From CAYUCJ01 sp049282265 (GTDB lineage: Bacteria; Desulfobacterota; DSM-4660; Desulfatiglandales; Desulfatiglandaceae), in contig JBAPTR010000033.1 of NCBI GenBank assembly GCA_049282265.1, positions 1 to 29,556 of the forward strand: 29,556 bases of DNA. Reading direction: 5' to 3'. The notes under the pieces are model-generated. The model was not told the DNA's origin. It was given only the letters and a program-made list of their open reading frames with translations, and ran no database searches. Position 1 is the stretch's first letter. Each line of letters starts with the position of its first letter. Made by a program: the position numbers and the translations under genes. Below, in pieces: positions 1-8,551 of the stretch.

Positions 1-398
1 TCTGAAAAAGAGTCTCACGCCCTCCTCCTGTCTGCAGAGAATAAAATGGCTCGCTATAAAGTGCAGGTGAACGGGATGTTCCTGAAGCGGCGTCATTTTG
101 CCCCTGGAACAGGACAGTGGAAGGGGCAAAATCCCTGAGCGAGGAGTCATGGACGACGGAGGGAGCGTAGCTTCTGGAATATGCCGTTTGCCTGTTGAAG
201 CAGGTCGCGACTTCCTCGGAAGTCATCATCGTGCCCATGGACGGGCACGCAAATCAATGGGGTGCATCGCAACCTGTTGATTTGTAAGGAATCCGAAAAT
301 CACACTTTTCGGATTCCGTCAGTAAAAAGTCCTGAGGACCGGACTTTTTACGATTCCATCAAATATAGATATGCTCAGGACCGGAGAGGAGCGAAAAA
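1..398. other. Non-coding region with a chain of perfect inverted repeats
   Basis: No convincing gene is visible here. The stretch from 95 to 351 carries a series of inverted repeats: 95-105 with 122-132 (11 bp, ATTTTGCCCCT), 191-194 with 201-204 (CCTG), 209-215 with 218-224 (GACTTCC), 230-236 with 243-249 (CGTGCCC), and 250-257 with 277-284 (CAAATCAA), followed by two longer palindromes listed separately. The region ends directly before the ribosome binding site of the copper ATPase, so it could be a structured 5' leader or a cluster of repetitive palindromic DNA. The short open frames here have no good ribosome binding site and no recognisable family. Confidence 0.5.
288..351. repeat. Two adjacent perfect palindromes upstream of the copper ATPase
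   Basis: Arms 288-299 and 306-317 (GGAATCCGAAAA and its complement, 12 bp) enclose a 6-nt loop. Arms 322-332 and 341-351 (GTAAAAAGTCC and its complement, 11 bp) enclose an 8-nt loop. Each hairpin ends in a similar tail, GATTCCGTC and GATTCCATC, as if one unit were duplicated. There is no T-run directly after either stem, so a plain terminator is unlikely. A REP-like repetitive element or an RNA leader element is more likely. Confidence 0.6.
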
Positions 399-2786
399 AT
401 GGAAGACCATCACCTGGCTGGTGAACCTCATGTGGATTCGGACCACGGCGTTGAGAAGGAGTTCAGGGATCCAGTATGTGGCATGAAGACGGAAGATGAA
501 AACGCGTTTACGAAATATGAACATGAAGGTCAGTCCTACTATTTCTGCAGTGATAACTGCCTGGACAAATTCAAGAGCGATCCTGAAAAGTACATACAGA
601 AGGCCCACGAAGATCATGACCATGGGGAGCCCCAAGAGACGGTCACTTCCCCTTCTGATAAGTCCGCACAATACACCTGCCCGATGCATCCTGAAATCCT
701 TCAGAATGGTCCCGGAGCCTGCCCCAAATGCGGGATGGCGCTCGAGCCGGTCGTGCCATCAGAGGAGGAGGACCAGAGCGAATATCTGTACATGCGAAGA
801 CGTTTCTGGATCGGCGCCATCCTCACACTTCCGCTGATCATCATTGCCATGAGGGAACTGATCCCCGGCAATCCCCTGGAACATCTGGCCTCGGCAAGAT
901 TCTACGGCTGGATAGAGCTTATCCTCTCCACTCCCGTGGTGCTCTGGGCCGGCTGGCCCTTCTTTGTCAGGGGATGGCAGTCGATCATCAACAGGAGCCT
1001 GAACATGTTCACCCTGATTGGACTGGGGATTTCGGTCTCCTATGGTTACAGCCTTGTGGGAATTCTGTTCCCGCAGATATTCCCTGCCACCTTGCGGAAC
1101 GCGGATGGGACGGTGGGTGTCTATTTTGAGGCAGCGGCCGTGATCGTCGTCCTGATCCTTATGGGACAGGTCCTGGAATTAAAGGCCAGGAGCCAGACAG
1201 GGGCGGCTATCAAGGCACTGTTGGGACTTGCTCCCAAGACTGCGAGGCGCGTGAACGAAGACGGAACCGAAGAAGACATCCCCCTGGAACACGTCCGGGT
1301 GGGAGATCACCTCCGAGTCAGGCCGGGGGAAAAGATTCCGGTAGATGGGACCCTGGTGGAAGGAGGCAGCAATGTTGACGAATCCATGATAACGGGTGAA
1401 CCCCTGCCCGTGGGGAAGAGTCCTGGCGAGAAGGTGGTCGGGGCGACGGTCAACGGCACGGGAAGCTTCATCATGGAGGCCGAACGGGTCGGCGCCGATA
1501 CCCTGCTGTCCCAAATTGTGAACATGGTGGCCGAGGCTCAGCGAAGCAGGGCACCCATCCAGAACCTGGCCGACGTGGTGGCGGGTTATTTCGTCCCCAC
1601 GGTCATCGGTATATCCGTTATCGCGTTTATCATGTGGACCTGGCTGGGCCCGGATCCAAGGCTGGCTCATGCCCTGATCGCAGCGGTTTCCGTACTGATT
1701 ATCGCGTGCCCCTGCGCACTGGGATTGGCCACCCCCATGGCCATTATGGTTGCTACGGGCAAGGGAGCTACCATGGGGGTGCTCTTTAAGAATGCGGAGG
1801 CAATCGAAACCCTGAGGAAGGTCAATACCCTGGTGGTGGATAAGACAGGAACGTTGACCGAAGGGAAGCCGAAATTGACTGAAGTGACCGCCGCCGACGG
1901 GTGGGATGAGCGGGAGGTCCTCACCCTTGCCGCAAGTCTGGAGAAAGGAAGCGAGCATCCCCTTGCCGAGGCCATCGTGGCCGGAGCACTTGAAAAGGGC
2001 GCTGAGACAGTGGATACAGAGAATTTTGAATCCCACACCGGAAAAGGGGTGAGCGGGAAGGTGAAGGGCAGGGCTGTGGCCCTTGGAAATCTGAAGCTGA
2101 TGCATGACATTTCGACAGACCTGCCCGAGGCAATCGCAGGAGAGGCGGAGTCCCTCCGCTCTGAGGGCAGGACGGTTATGTATATTTCCGTGGATGGAGT
2201 GCTTGCGGGTTTTGTGGCCGTCTCCGATCCCATAAAGGCGACCACTCCTGAAGCGATAAAGCAACTCCATAAGGAGAAGATTCAGATCGTCATGTTGACC
2301 GGTGATAACGAAGCCACCGCACGGAGTGTGGCCAAGCGGCTCAATATCGACGAGGTGGTCGCCGAAGTACTTCCCGAGGAAAAGGCCGACGCCGTGACGA
2401 GGTTTCAGACGGAGGGCCGCATCGTCGCCATGGCGGGTGACGGCATCAACGACGCCCCGGCCCTGGCCAAGGCCCAGGTGGGCATTGCCATGGGGACCGG
2501 TACGGATGTGGCCATGGAGAGCGCGGGGGTGACACTTGTGAAAGGAGACCTGAGGGGGATTGTGAGCGCGATTCTACTAAGCAAGGCAACCATGAGAAAC
2601 ATCAAGCAGAATCTCTTTTTTGCGTTCATTTACAACTCTCTCGGGATACCTATTGCAGCAGGGATTCTCTATCCTTTTTTTGGTCTGCTCCTGACCCCGG
2701 TCATCGCGGCGGCCGCCATGAGCTTCAGTTCAGTCTCCGTGGTTGGCAATTCGCTGAGGCTCAGGGGAGTGGATCTCAAACGCTGA
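399..2786 (+). CDS. copA: Cu(+)-transporting P1B-type ATPase with YHS and HMBD domains
   Basis: This 795-residue inner-membrane pump should export monovalent copper using ATP. The N-terminus is unusual. It has a histidine-rich start, then a YHS domain (DPVCGM at 24-29, YYFC..NC at 47-54), a second histidine/acidic stretch, and a heavy-metal-binding domain (YTCPMHPE at 92-99, CPKCGM at 108-113) in place of the CxxC HMA domain of classical CopA. The ATPase core is complete: TGEP actuator loop, CPC metal site in the membrane at 437-439, phosphorylated DKTGT at 481-485, and GDGINDAPA hinge. The last membrane helices carry YN and MSxSS-type residues typical of the Cu(+) subgroup. The ATG at 399 follows a GGAGAGGA ribosome binding site at 383-390. 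Silver could also be a substrate. No copper regulator is visible nearby. Confidence 0.93.
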   Translation: MEDHHLAGEPHVDSDHGVEKEFRDPVCGMKTEDENAFTKYEHEGQSYYFCSDNCLDKFKSDPEKYIQKAHEDHDHGEPQETVTSPSDKSAQYTCPMHPEILQNGPGACPKCGMALEPVVPSEEEDQSEYLYMRRRFWIGAILTLPLIIIAMRELIPGNPLEHLASARFYGWIELILSTPVVLWAGWPFFVRGWQSIINRSLNMFTLIGLGISVSYGYSLVGILFPQIFPATLRNADGTVGVYFEAAAVIVVLILMGQVLELKARSQTGAAIKALLGLAPKTARRVNEDGTEEDIPLEHVRVGDHLRVRPGEKIPVDGTLVEGGSNVDESMITGEPLPVGKSPGEKVVGATVNGTGSFIMEAERVGADTLLSQIVNMVAEAQRSRAPIQNLADVVAGYFVPTVIGISVIAFIMWTWLGPDPRLAHALIAAVSVLIIACPCALGLATPMAIMVATGKGATMGVLFKNAEAIETLRKVNTLVVDKTGTLTEGKPKLTEVTAADGWDEREVLTLAASLEKGSEHPLAEAIVAGALEKGAETVDTENFESHTGKGVSGKVKGRAVALGNLKLMHDISTDLPEAIAGEAESLRSEGRTVMYISVDGVLAGFVAVSDPIKATTPEAIKQLHKEKIQIVMLTGDNEATARSVAKRLNIDEVVAEVLPEEKADAVTRFQTEGRIVAMAGDGINDAPALAKAQVGIAMGTGTDVAMESAGVTLVKGDLRGIVSAILLSKATMRNIKQNLFFAFIYNSLGIPIAAGILYPFFGLLLTPVIAAAAMSFSSVSVVGNSLRLRGVDLKR

Positions 2787-2889
2787 TGAGGGATCCATTT
2801 ACTGATTACAGGGCGGGGGTTCGCAAAAAATTCCTTTTTGATTCTTTTATGGTTCATGATGACGTGAAAAGCACTGAAGGAGTTCCAGC

Positions 2890-3666
2890 GTGAAGGTGAT
2901 GAACGGATATGCCCTGTTTTGTTGCAAGACCGATGTCGGGCGTCAGAGACACTCCAATGAGGATTCCCACATCGTCATTGAAAACATTTGGGGATTCGGT
3001 CCCGGGAAGACAGGAGGACTGTTTGCCGTAGCAGACGGCATGAGTGGTCACATCGGGGGAGCGACCGCAAGTAGGGAAGCCATAGATGGTCTCCGAAGAC
3101 AGTATTCAGTTGCGTTTGAACAGTCCAGGGATGAAATACAGGCAGACGCGATGTATCGGCTGGAAAAGGTGGTGCTGGATATCCACGAGGAGATATCAGA
3201 GCTGGCGGACAAAATAGCGGAATATGAATATATGGGGACCACCCTTTCCGTGCTCCTGTTGTTGGAGAAAACAGCCTATATTGCCCATGTGGGGGACAGC
3301 AGGATCTATCGGTTGAGAAGGGATCGTCTGGAGCAGTTGACCCACGATGACACCATGGCTCAGCTTTCCGTGGAAATGGGATACATGGAACCAGAAGAAG
3401 CAATCACGCATCCGCTTCGTCACAGTCTTGTTCAGAGCCTGGGGCAGGGCGTGGATGAGGTGCAGACGGTCATGAAGGAGATCGAAAGGGGGGATATTTT
3501 CCTGCTGTGCAGCGATGGGCTGTATGATATGGTATCAGACAGCGAGATCAGAGATATTCTGCGAGATGCCGCCGATGACTGGAAGCCGTGTGACCATTTG
3601 GTGGCGGCGGCCCTCCAAAACGGAGGAAAGGACAATGTTACCGTAATTGTGGTCCGAATTCTCTAA
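2890..3666 (+). CDS. PP2C-family serine/threonine protein phosphatase
   Basis: This 258-residue soluble metal-dependent phosphatase should remove phosphate from Ser/Thr and probably opposes the kinase encoded next to it. The PP2C motifs occur in order: RxxNED at 20-25, ADGMSGH at 48-54 with metal-binding Asp49, the GTTLS strand, HVGDSRIY, LTHDD, CSDGLYD and a C-terminal GGKDNVTVI. There is no signal peptide or membrane segment. The GTG at 2890 is preferred because AAGGAG at 2877-2882 lies 7 nt upstream. The next in-frame start, ATG at 2899, would be 16 nt away. The kinase gene begins 43 bp downstream on the same strand, so the two are probably co-transcribed. The protein resembles the Stp/PppA type. 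Confidence 0.92.
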   Translation: MKVMNGYALFCCKTDVGRQRHSNEDSHIVIENIWGFGPGKTGGLFAVADGMSGHIGGATASREAIDGLRRQYSVAFEQSRDEIQADAMYRLEKVVLDIHEEISELADKIAEYEYMGTTLSVLLLLEKTAYIAHVGDSRIYRLRRDRLEQLTHDDTMAQLSVEMGYMEPEEAITHPLRHSLVQSLGQGVDEVQTVMKEIERGDIFLLCSDGLYDMVSDSEIRDILRDAADDWKPCDHLVAAALQNGGKDNVTVIVVRIL

Positions 3667-3709
3667 GGGTATGGGAAGAAGGAAATGCTTCCCCTGGAAA
3701 GTATGAACC

Positions 3710-5659
3710 ATGAGTAAAACCCCGGATCAGAGCCTTCGGATCGGGACGGTCCTCCATGGCAAATGGGTGATCCTTGAATCCATCGGCAAGGGCGGCATGG
3801 GCGAGGTGTACCGTGCCCACCAGCTCAACCTGAAGCGCGATGTGGCCATCAAGATCATCTCAAGGGAGTGGCTCGAATCCTTCGAGGACGATGAGGAGGA
3901 ACTGCTCTCCGGGCTCCAGCGGTTCAGGAATGAGATGCAGACCATGGCCCAGGTGCGGCATCCCAATGTCCTGTCCATCTTCGACTATGGTTCGATTTCG
4001 GTAAAAGGGTCCAGAGGGGAAATTCCCCTCGAGTATATCGCTATGGAATACGTGCCCGGCGGCACGCTCCGTTCCACCATGTCGGAGGAAGGGTTTTATC
4101 CCGAGGAAGGACTTACGAGAGAGTGGATCCATGACTATTTCCTACCCGTCCTGAAAGGGTTGGAGGCCCTGCATAGGGCGGGAATGGTTCATCGCGACAT
4201 CAAGCCGGAAAATATCCTGATGGACGGGAAGACCCCTAAGATTGCGGATTTCGGGCTGGCCCGTTCCAGTATCATGAAGCCTCTCACCCAGTCGGCGGAT
4301 ATGAAAGGGACCCCCGGGTACATGCCCCCGGAGCAGTTCGTCGATTTTAGGCGAACCGACGCAAGGGGCGATGTATACGCTATCGGGAAAATTCTCTATG
4401 AAGCGGTGGACGGCAAGATGAAGGCCGACACTATCCCTTTCAGAAAGGCCAAACTCCGGAACCCTGAGTCCTCCTTCTTCAAGAACCTCGACGAAATCAT
4501 TCAAAAGGCCACCGAGGAGGAAAAGAACAACCGGTTGCCTTCAGTAAAAACCTTGGAAGAAGAACTTCTCAAGGTACTGGATTCCCCTTCTTCGAGTGAC
4601 GCCGAAGTGGGGCACCCCGATCAGTTTGTGCAAGAACCGCGTCCCGGCGCCTTTTCAGGAGGCCGGAAATGGATCTGGGGAGGGGTGGGAGTGCTGCTGC
4701 TCCTCATCGGGGTCGTGATCTTTTCTCTCCAGACCGGCCAGACTCCCTTTCGGCTAACGCCTTCTTCTGAAAGTGGGTCCGTCCTGACGGGGCAGGAAAA
4801 GGAGGTCGCAGCCAACTCAGGGTCGGCCAAGGATTCGAAAACGCTGCACGGGGAAGACGGCGTCACTCTCTATCTGATCCCGGGCGGCACCATCACACTT
4901 CCGGGAAAGGACGGGGCTGAAGTGCCTTCAGCAGTGGAATCATTTTATATGGATGAAACCCTGGTAACCAACTACCAGTTCGTGGCCTTCCTGAACCAGG
5001 TCCTAAAAGATATCCGCGTGGAGCAAGGCGTCGTGAAGGGTCACGGAAAGATCTGGCTTTTCCTCGGACAGGCCTGGGAAGGGTATGAGCCGGTCATGTA
5101 CCGGAATGGCCGGTTTCACATCAACAACCCCGCCCACGCCGATTTGCCAGTCATCCGAGTGACCGGTTACGGCGCATCGGCCTACGCCCGATTTTTCCAC
5201 AGAAGGCTTCCCACGGCGAGGGAATGGGCCTATGCAGTATCAAAGGGAACCCCCGATGCGACTCCGATTTCAACGGCTCCCTTGGGGACGATTGAAGGGA
5301 AAACGACCGATGATGCCTTAGACCAGATGATGAAAACCATGCATGGGAAAGCACCGGCGACTCACGAACACCAGACCGGTGGCCAGCCTTCCCCTCTCCC
5401 TGCCTCCGTAATACTCTCGAAACCGAACGGACTGGGGATACGGGGATTGAACGGGAATATCGGCGAATGGGGAGTGGCTACTTTGACTTCGCCTGGTGTC
5501 AAAGGTGAAAATGATACGGAATATGTCGTCCTGGGAGGCCTAGGAAACAGGGCCGGGAAGGCCGGCGCCTTGCCGGCCCCCCTTATTCGCAAGCCATGGG
5601 AGGCCTTTGAAGAGGTGGGGTTTCGGTGTGTCAGGAGTGGCGGAGCGGTCGGCCGCTAG
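3710..5659 (+). CDS. Membrane Ser/Thr protein kinase with C-terminal FGE/SUMF1-like domain
   Basis: This 649-residue protein has a cytoplasmic Hanks-type kinase domain: glycine loop GKGGMGEVYR at 26-35, ATP lysine 48, HRDIKPEN starting at 161 with catalytic Asp163, DFG at 180-182, then GTPGYMPPEQ. A single membrane helix lies at about 321-341. The C-terminal part from about 380 onward would lie outside the membrane and resembles formylglycine-generating-enzyme/sulfatase-modifying domains (YMDETLVTNYQFVAFLN, LPTAREWAYA, GLNGNIGEW, GFRCV). The catalytic cysteine pair of true FGEs is absent; Cys640 is the only cysteine in the whole protein. The outer domain is therefore probably a binding or sensing module. 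The adjacent PP2C suggests a reversible phosphorylation switch. Its substrates are not in this window. The stop codon overlaps that of the convergent methyltransferase. Confidence 0.9.
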   Translation: MSKTPDQSLRIGTVLHGKWVILESIGKGGMGEVYRAHQLNLKRDVAIKIISREWLESFEDDEEELLSGLQRFRNEMQTMAQVRHPNVLSIFDYGSISVKGSRGEIPLEYIAMEYVPGGTLRSTMSEEGFYPEEGLTREWIHDYFLPVLKGLEALHRAGMVHRDIKPENILMDGKTPKIADFGLARSSIMKPLTQSADMKGTPGYMPPEQFVDFRRTDARGDVYAIGKILYEAVDGKMKADTIPFRKAKLRNPESSFFKNLDEIIQKATEEEKNNRLPSVKTLEEELLKVLDSPSSSDAEVGHPDQFVQEPRPGAFSGGRKWIWGGVGVLLLLIGVVIFSLQTGQTPFRLTPSSESGSVLTGQEKEVAANSGSAKDSKTLHGEDGVTLYLIPGGTITLPGKDGAEVPSAVESFYMDETLVTNYQFVAFLNQVLKDIRVEQGVVKGHGKIWLFLGQAWEGYEPVMYRNGRFHINNPAHADLPVIRVTGYGASAYARFFHRRLPTAREWAYAVSKGTPDATPISTAPLGTIEGKTTDDALDQMMKTMHGKAPATHEHQTGGQPSPLPASVILSKPNGLGIRGLNGNIGEWGVATLTSPGVKGENDTEYVVLGGLGNRAGKAGALPAPLIRKPWEAFEEVGFRCVRSGGAVGR

Positions 5660-6279
5660 GGCATCGCCTCAATCCAGCGGACAATATCGGAGGAGAGGTT
5701 TTCTTCCACCTGCAGTTTCCATCCCGCCTCATGAATGTTGGCAACGGTCCTACGATTGATGTTGGCCCCCATCATGCGCACCACCACTGGGTTGATGAGA
5801 TCGAACAGGATGCCCAGAAAGGGATTCCCCGGTCTCATGTGCTCCAGGAGGATGAGTCTCCCTCCCGGCCTGCAGACGCGCCGAAGTTCCCGAAGACCGC
5901 GTACAGGGTCCGGGACCGAGCAGAAGACGAACGTGGCAAAGACCGTATCGAAGCTGCTGTCGGGAAAGGCCAGGGACTGCACGTCCATTTCCAGGAAATC
6001 TACATCCTGGTGGAGGACTGAGGCCATTTTCCGGGCACGCTTCAACATCTTCGGACTGAAATCGATGGCCGTGACGTGAACACCGGGGGGATAGTAAGGC
6101 AGGTTCTTCCCCGTGCCCACACCCGCTTCAAGGACCCTGCCACCGGTTATACGGTCCGTGAGCCGTTCCCTCCATGAAGCGAATCGGGATTTTTCAATGG
6201 GTGCCTCCATAAGGTCATAGAAAAAGGCCAACCGGTCGTATCTTCGGCTGATGCGTTTTGATGATGATCTCTTCGGCAC
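5656..6279 (-). CDS. Class I SAM-dependent methyltransferase, UbiE/COQ5-like
   Basis: This 207-residue cytoplasmic enzyme has the SAM-binding Rossmann fold. Motif I is LEAGVGTGKNLPYY with EAGVGTG at 51-57, the acidic end of strand 2 is in AIDFSP (Asp73), and later motifs are DSSFDTVFATFVFCSV and LRRVCRPGGRLILLEH. The C-terminal half (NPFLGILFDLINPVV) resembles methyltransferases annotated as quinone or phospholipid N-methyltransferases. The substrate cannot be assigned from sequence. The start is a GTG at 6279 with AGAGG about 7 nt upstream; the frame is open further upstream but offers no better start. It converges on the kinase gene, with no room for a terminator between them. Confidence 0.85.
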   Translation of the reverse strand: MPKRSSSKRISRRYDRLAFFYDLMEAPIEKSRFASWRERLTDRITGGRVLEAGVGTGKNLPYYPPGVHVTAIDFSPKMLKRARKMASVLHQDVDFLEMDVQSLAFPDSSFDTVFATFVFCSVPDPVRGLRELRRVCRPGGRLILLEHMRPGNPFLGILFDLINPVVVRMMGANINRRTVANIHEAGWKLQVEENLSSDIVRWIEAMP

Positions 6280-6591
6280 TGAACAACCTCTTGCTTTCTG
6301 AGTATCCTCATTACCCGGAAGGATCTCTTCCTTTCGATGGACGCGGCGTTCACCCTGCGGTCCTGTTCCGCCATCCGGGCGGTTATCCTCGACAAAACGA
6401 CCGGGACCATGTATGCTTTGGGAACAGAATCAGGGACAAGAAGGGTGGCGAAATCCTCCCATTACGTTTCATTATGGTCCCAACAGCCAAGGATGACAAG
6501 AGCTGTTTGACCTGGACCCGTGGGTGGAAGAGGACTGCGGTAGGGTCCTTGAGTGGATCGGTGAAGGGGAAGAGAAAGATGAAGGATAACG
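6280..6591. other. Intergenic region between divergent genes
   Basis: This 312-bp gap separates the leftward methyltransferase from the rightward hydroxylase. Promoters for both genes must lie here or in longer leaders, but I see no clear -35/-10 pair, strong palindrome or RNA element. Short open frames on both strands lack recognisable motifs. Confidence 0.4.
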
Positions 6592-7455
6592 ATGCATTCT
6601 GAGGCATTCATTCGCTCGGTTTTTTTCTTCGGCATCTTCCTGGCTATGGCACTCTGGGAGGTGTTGGCGCCCCGCCGCAGGCTGACGGTCGGTAAGTGGG
6701 GGCGGTGGGGGAACAACCTCGGCATCATTTTTCTGGATACCCTGATGGTCCGGGTGCTGATGCCGATGGCGGCCATAAACACCGCTCTGGCCGCTCAACA
6801 GAGCGGGTGGGGGTTGTTGCATTCTTTTCAGGTCTCCCAAGGGCTCGCCATGGTCATCGGGGTGCTGTTCCTGGACATGATCATCTACCTGCAGCATCTC
6901 ATGTTCCATTCAGTGCCCTTGCTATGGAGACTTCACATGGTGCACCATGCCGACCTGGACATCGATTTGACCACGGGCCTCAGGTTTCATCCCATCGAGA
7001 TCCTCATATCCATGGGGATCAAGATCGCGGCGGTGGCGGTCATCGGGCCGCCGGTGGCAGCGGTTCTCGCTTTCGAGGTGATCTTGAACGGAACGGCCAT
7101 GTTCAACCACGGAAACGTGTACATGCCGAAAGGTTTGGACAGGGTGCTGAGGCTCCTGGTGGTGACCCCGGACATGCACCGCGTGCACCACTCGGTGACC
7201 ATCCGGGAGACCAACAGCAACTTCGGCTTCAACTTTCCATGGTGGGATCGGATCTTCGGGACCTATCGAGCCCAGCCGGTTGCGGGGCACGACGGTATGA
7301 AGATCGGGATTGCCCAGTTCCGGGACAGGAAGCTTGTGACGTTCCCCAGGCTTCTGTTATTGCCCTTTATAGGATATCCCGGGTCCTATGCCATCAACAA
7401 GAGTGGAATGGAGCCGGTCAAAACGGGAAAAGAGAGATCGAAAAGGGCTTCATGA
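6592..7455 (+). CDS. Sterol desaturase / fatty acid hydroxylase family membrane protein
   Basis: This 287-residue membrane enzyme belongs to the integral-membrane di-iron hydroxylase superfamily. The histidine clusters are complete: HLMFH at 102-106, HMVHH at 115-119, a single His173 in FNHGN, and HRVHH at 196-200. Hydrophobic segments at about 8-25, 43-62, 85-100 and 140-165 anchor it. Family members oxidise C-H bonds of lipids using O2 and reduced ferredoxin or similar donors. The lipid substrate is not predictable here. ATG 6592 follows AAGGA at good spacing. An O2-dependent enzyme is notable beside anaerobic functions, although such genes do occur in sulfate reducers. A ferredoxin gene converges on it from the right and could supply electrons, but that link is only positional. 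Confidence 0.88.
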   Translation: MHSEAFIRSVFFFGIFLAMALWEVLAPRRRLTVGKWGRWGNNLGIIFLDTLMVRVLMPMAAINTALAAQQSGWGLLHSFQVSQGLAMVIGVLFLDMIIYLQHLMFHSVPLLWRLHMVHHADLDIDLTTGLRFHPIEILISMGIKIAAVAVIGPPVAAVLAFEVILNGTAMFNHGNVYMPKGLDRVLRLLVVTPDMHRVHHSVTIRETNSNFGFNFPWWDRIFGTYRAQPVAGHDGMKIGIAQFRDRKLVTFPRLLLLPFIGYPGSYAINKSGMEPVKTGKERSKRAS

Positions 7456-7518
7456 CCATTCTTCCTGACGCACATAATGGTTTTTCTCTTGGTACATGGA
7501 AATCATGGGCTTGGGGGG

Positions 7519-7719
7519 TTAGTCCTCCCAGTGAATACAATCCACAGGGCACGTGTCGATTGCCTCCTGGATGAGATCCTCCGGCCCCCCCTCGGGTTTG
7601 ATGACCTCGGACTTCTCAGTGTCTTCATTCATCTGAAACACCTCAGGGCAGATTTCCTCACAGGTTTCACAGCCGATACACTCTCCTTCATCTATGTACA
7701 CCCTCTTCGAGTGTAACAT
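7519..7719 (-). CDS. Small ferredoxin, single [4Fe-4S] (desulfovibrio type)
   Basis: This 66-residue soluble electron carrier has C14-x2-C17-x2-C20-x3-C24-P near the N-terminus and C57-P-x2-C61 near the C-terminus. That spacing fits the Desulfovibrio-type ferredoxin fold, in which three or four cysteines bind one cubane cluster and another pair may form a disulfide. The sequence is strongly acidic, as usual for these proteins. It is divergent from the YHS/RseC-like gene, whose start lies 26 bp away, so any promoters must overlap or lie upstream of this compact gap. Confidence 0.92.
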   Translation of the reverse strand: MLHSKRVYIDEGECIGCETCEEICPEVFQMNEDTEKSEVIKPEGGPEDLIQEAIDTCPVDCIHWED

Positions 7720-7745
7720 CGCTTTTGGAGCAAAAGGAGGCGATC

Positions 7746-7961
7746 ATGTCGGCAGAGCAAGGGATCGTCGTGAGACTGAAAGATAATGGTCTGGCAGACG
7801 TGATGACCGAGAAAGGAGGCGGATGCGAGAGCTGCAGCGCATCTCACTCCTGTCACACGTTCGGAACGGGTAACAAGATGATTACCAGGGCACAACCCTA
7901 CTACTTTTGCAATTCGGGATGTAAACAGACTTTTTCAAGGGATCCGAAAAAATATATCTGA
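7746..7961 (+). CDS. Small cysteine-rich protein: RseC-like N-terminus joined to YHS-like C-terminus
   Basis: This 71-residue soluble protein has two recognisable halves. Residues 4-40 (EQGIVVRLKDNGLADV, then C27-x2-C30-x5-C36) resemble the start of RseC/MucC-family proteins. Residues 52-71 (YYFC55..GC59, F63, DPKKYI) match the second half of a YHS metal-binding domain, without the usual DPVCGM first half. The ATG at 7746 was chosen because AAAGGAGG ends 4-5 nt upstream; a longer version starting at 7725 would place that ribosome binding site inside the gene. Five cysteines suggest metal or FeS binding. RseC proteins usually continue into two membrane helices, which are absent here. It may be a genuine small fusion or a recombined remnant. 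Confidence 0.75.
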   Translation: MSAEQGIVVRLKDNGLADVMTEKGGGCESCSASHSCHTFGTGNKMITRAQPYYFCNSGCKQTFSRDPKKYI

Positions 7962-8054
7962 TGATCGGAATGGCCGCAGCGGCATTGTGAGAAATTGAAC
8001 GGATAGGAAAATCATCCTTTCCGTGTCTGGAGATTTCTCTCCGATCCCGGGTAA

Positions 8055-8387
8055 TCAGAAGACCATCGGGACATATCCCTGCTTGATGAAATCAGCGATG
8101 ATGGTCCCCACGTATTCCACCTTTACGCCGAGCCCTTCAATCTTGTCAGAAATACCATCCCGGTCCGAAATAAATTTGCATGCGATGGGTTTTTCCACAG
8201 CGCTCATTTCCCTTGCGAGCTTCGCTATGTCTTCATTTTGGACCAGGAGACGCTCAGACGGTCCAAAAAACATCACCTTCACTTCGTCAAGCCATCCCTC
8301 GCTCATGGTCCTGTAAGCGTACCTCAATCCCGTGAGTGCCTTTTCCTCTTCCCCTGTTGCAATGATCACCAGTACTTTTGAACTCAT
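8055..8387 (-). CDS. DsrE-family small protein
   Basis: This 110-residue soluble protein has the DsrE/DsrF-like pattern: an N-terminal strand KVLVIIATG followed by a helix, a second strand EVKVMFFGPSERLL, and a region around IACKFISD with the only cysteine, Cys70, where family members place a sulfur-carrying cysteine. Members move persulfide sulfur or act as peroxiredoxin-like accessory proteins. The start at 8387 (second of two adjacent ATGs) lies 6 nt from GGAG; the first ATG at 8390 would be only 3 nt away. It lies downstream of the MoeA-like gene on the same strand, separated by 203 bp that contain a promoter with an operator-like palindrome, so it may be separately regulated. Confidence 0.8.
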   Translation of the reverse strand: MSSKVLVIIATGEEEKALTGLRYAYRTMSEGWLDEVKVMFFGPSERLLVQNEDIAKLAREMSAVEKPIACKFISDRDGISDKIEGLGVKVEYVGTIIADFIKQGYVPMVF

Positions 8388-8551
8388 CATCTTCTCCTTT
8401 TCTAACGCATCCACCTCAAAATTGTCACGGCCTCGTCATAAGCTTCCTTCCCGTTAATCCTCTTTCCTTCTCAATTCCGGCTTGACTCCCCCCAAAGGGA
8501 CATACAGGGTAAAGAAATGGGGAATGCAAGAGATTTTTTTAGAATAGACTA

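Noticed and set aside
1..30. Resemblance of the first 30 bases to 29342-29371 inside the 270-bp repeat
   Set aside because: About two thirds to four fifths of the bases match over 30 positions, but the similarity stops there; it is too short to call a repeat copy.
1179..2270. 363-codon open frame antisense to the copper ATPase
   Set aside because: It lies wholly inside a gene with complete P-type ATPase motifs and has no recognisable protein features of its own.
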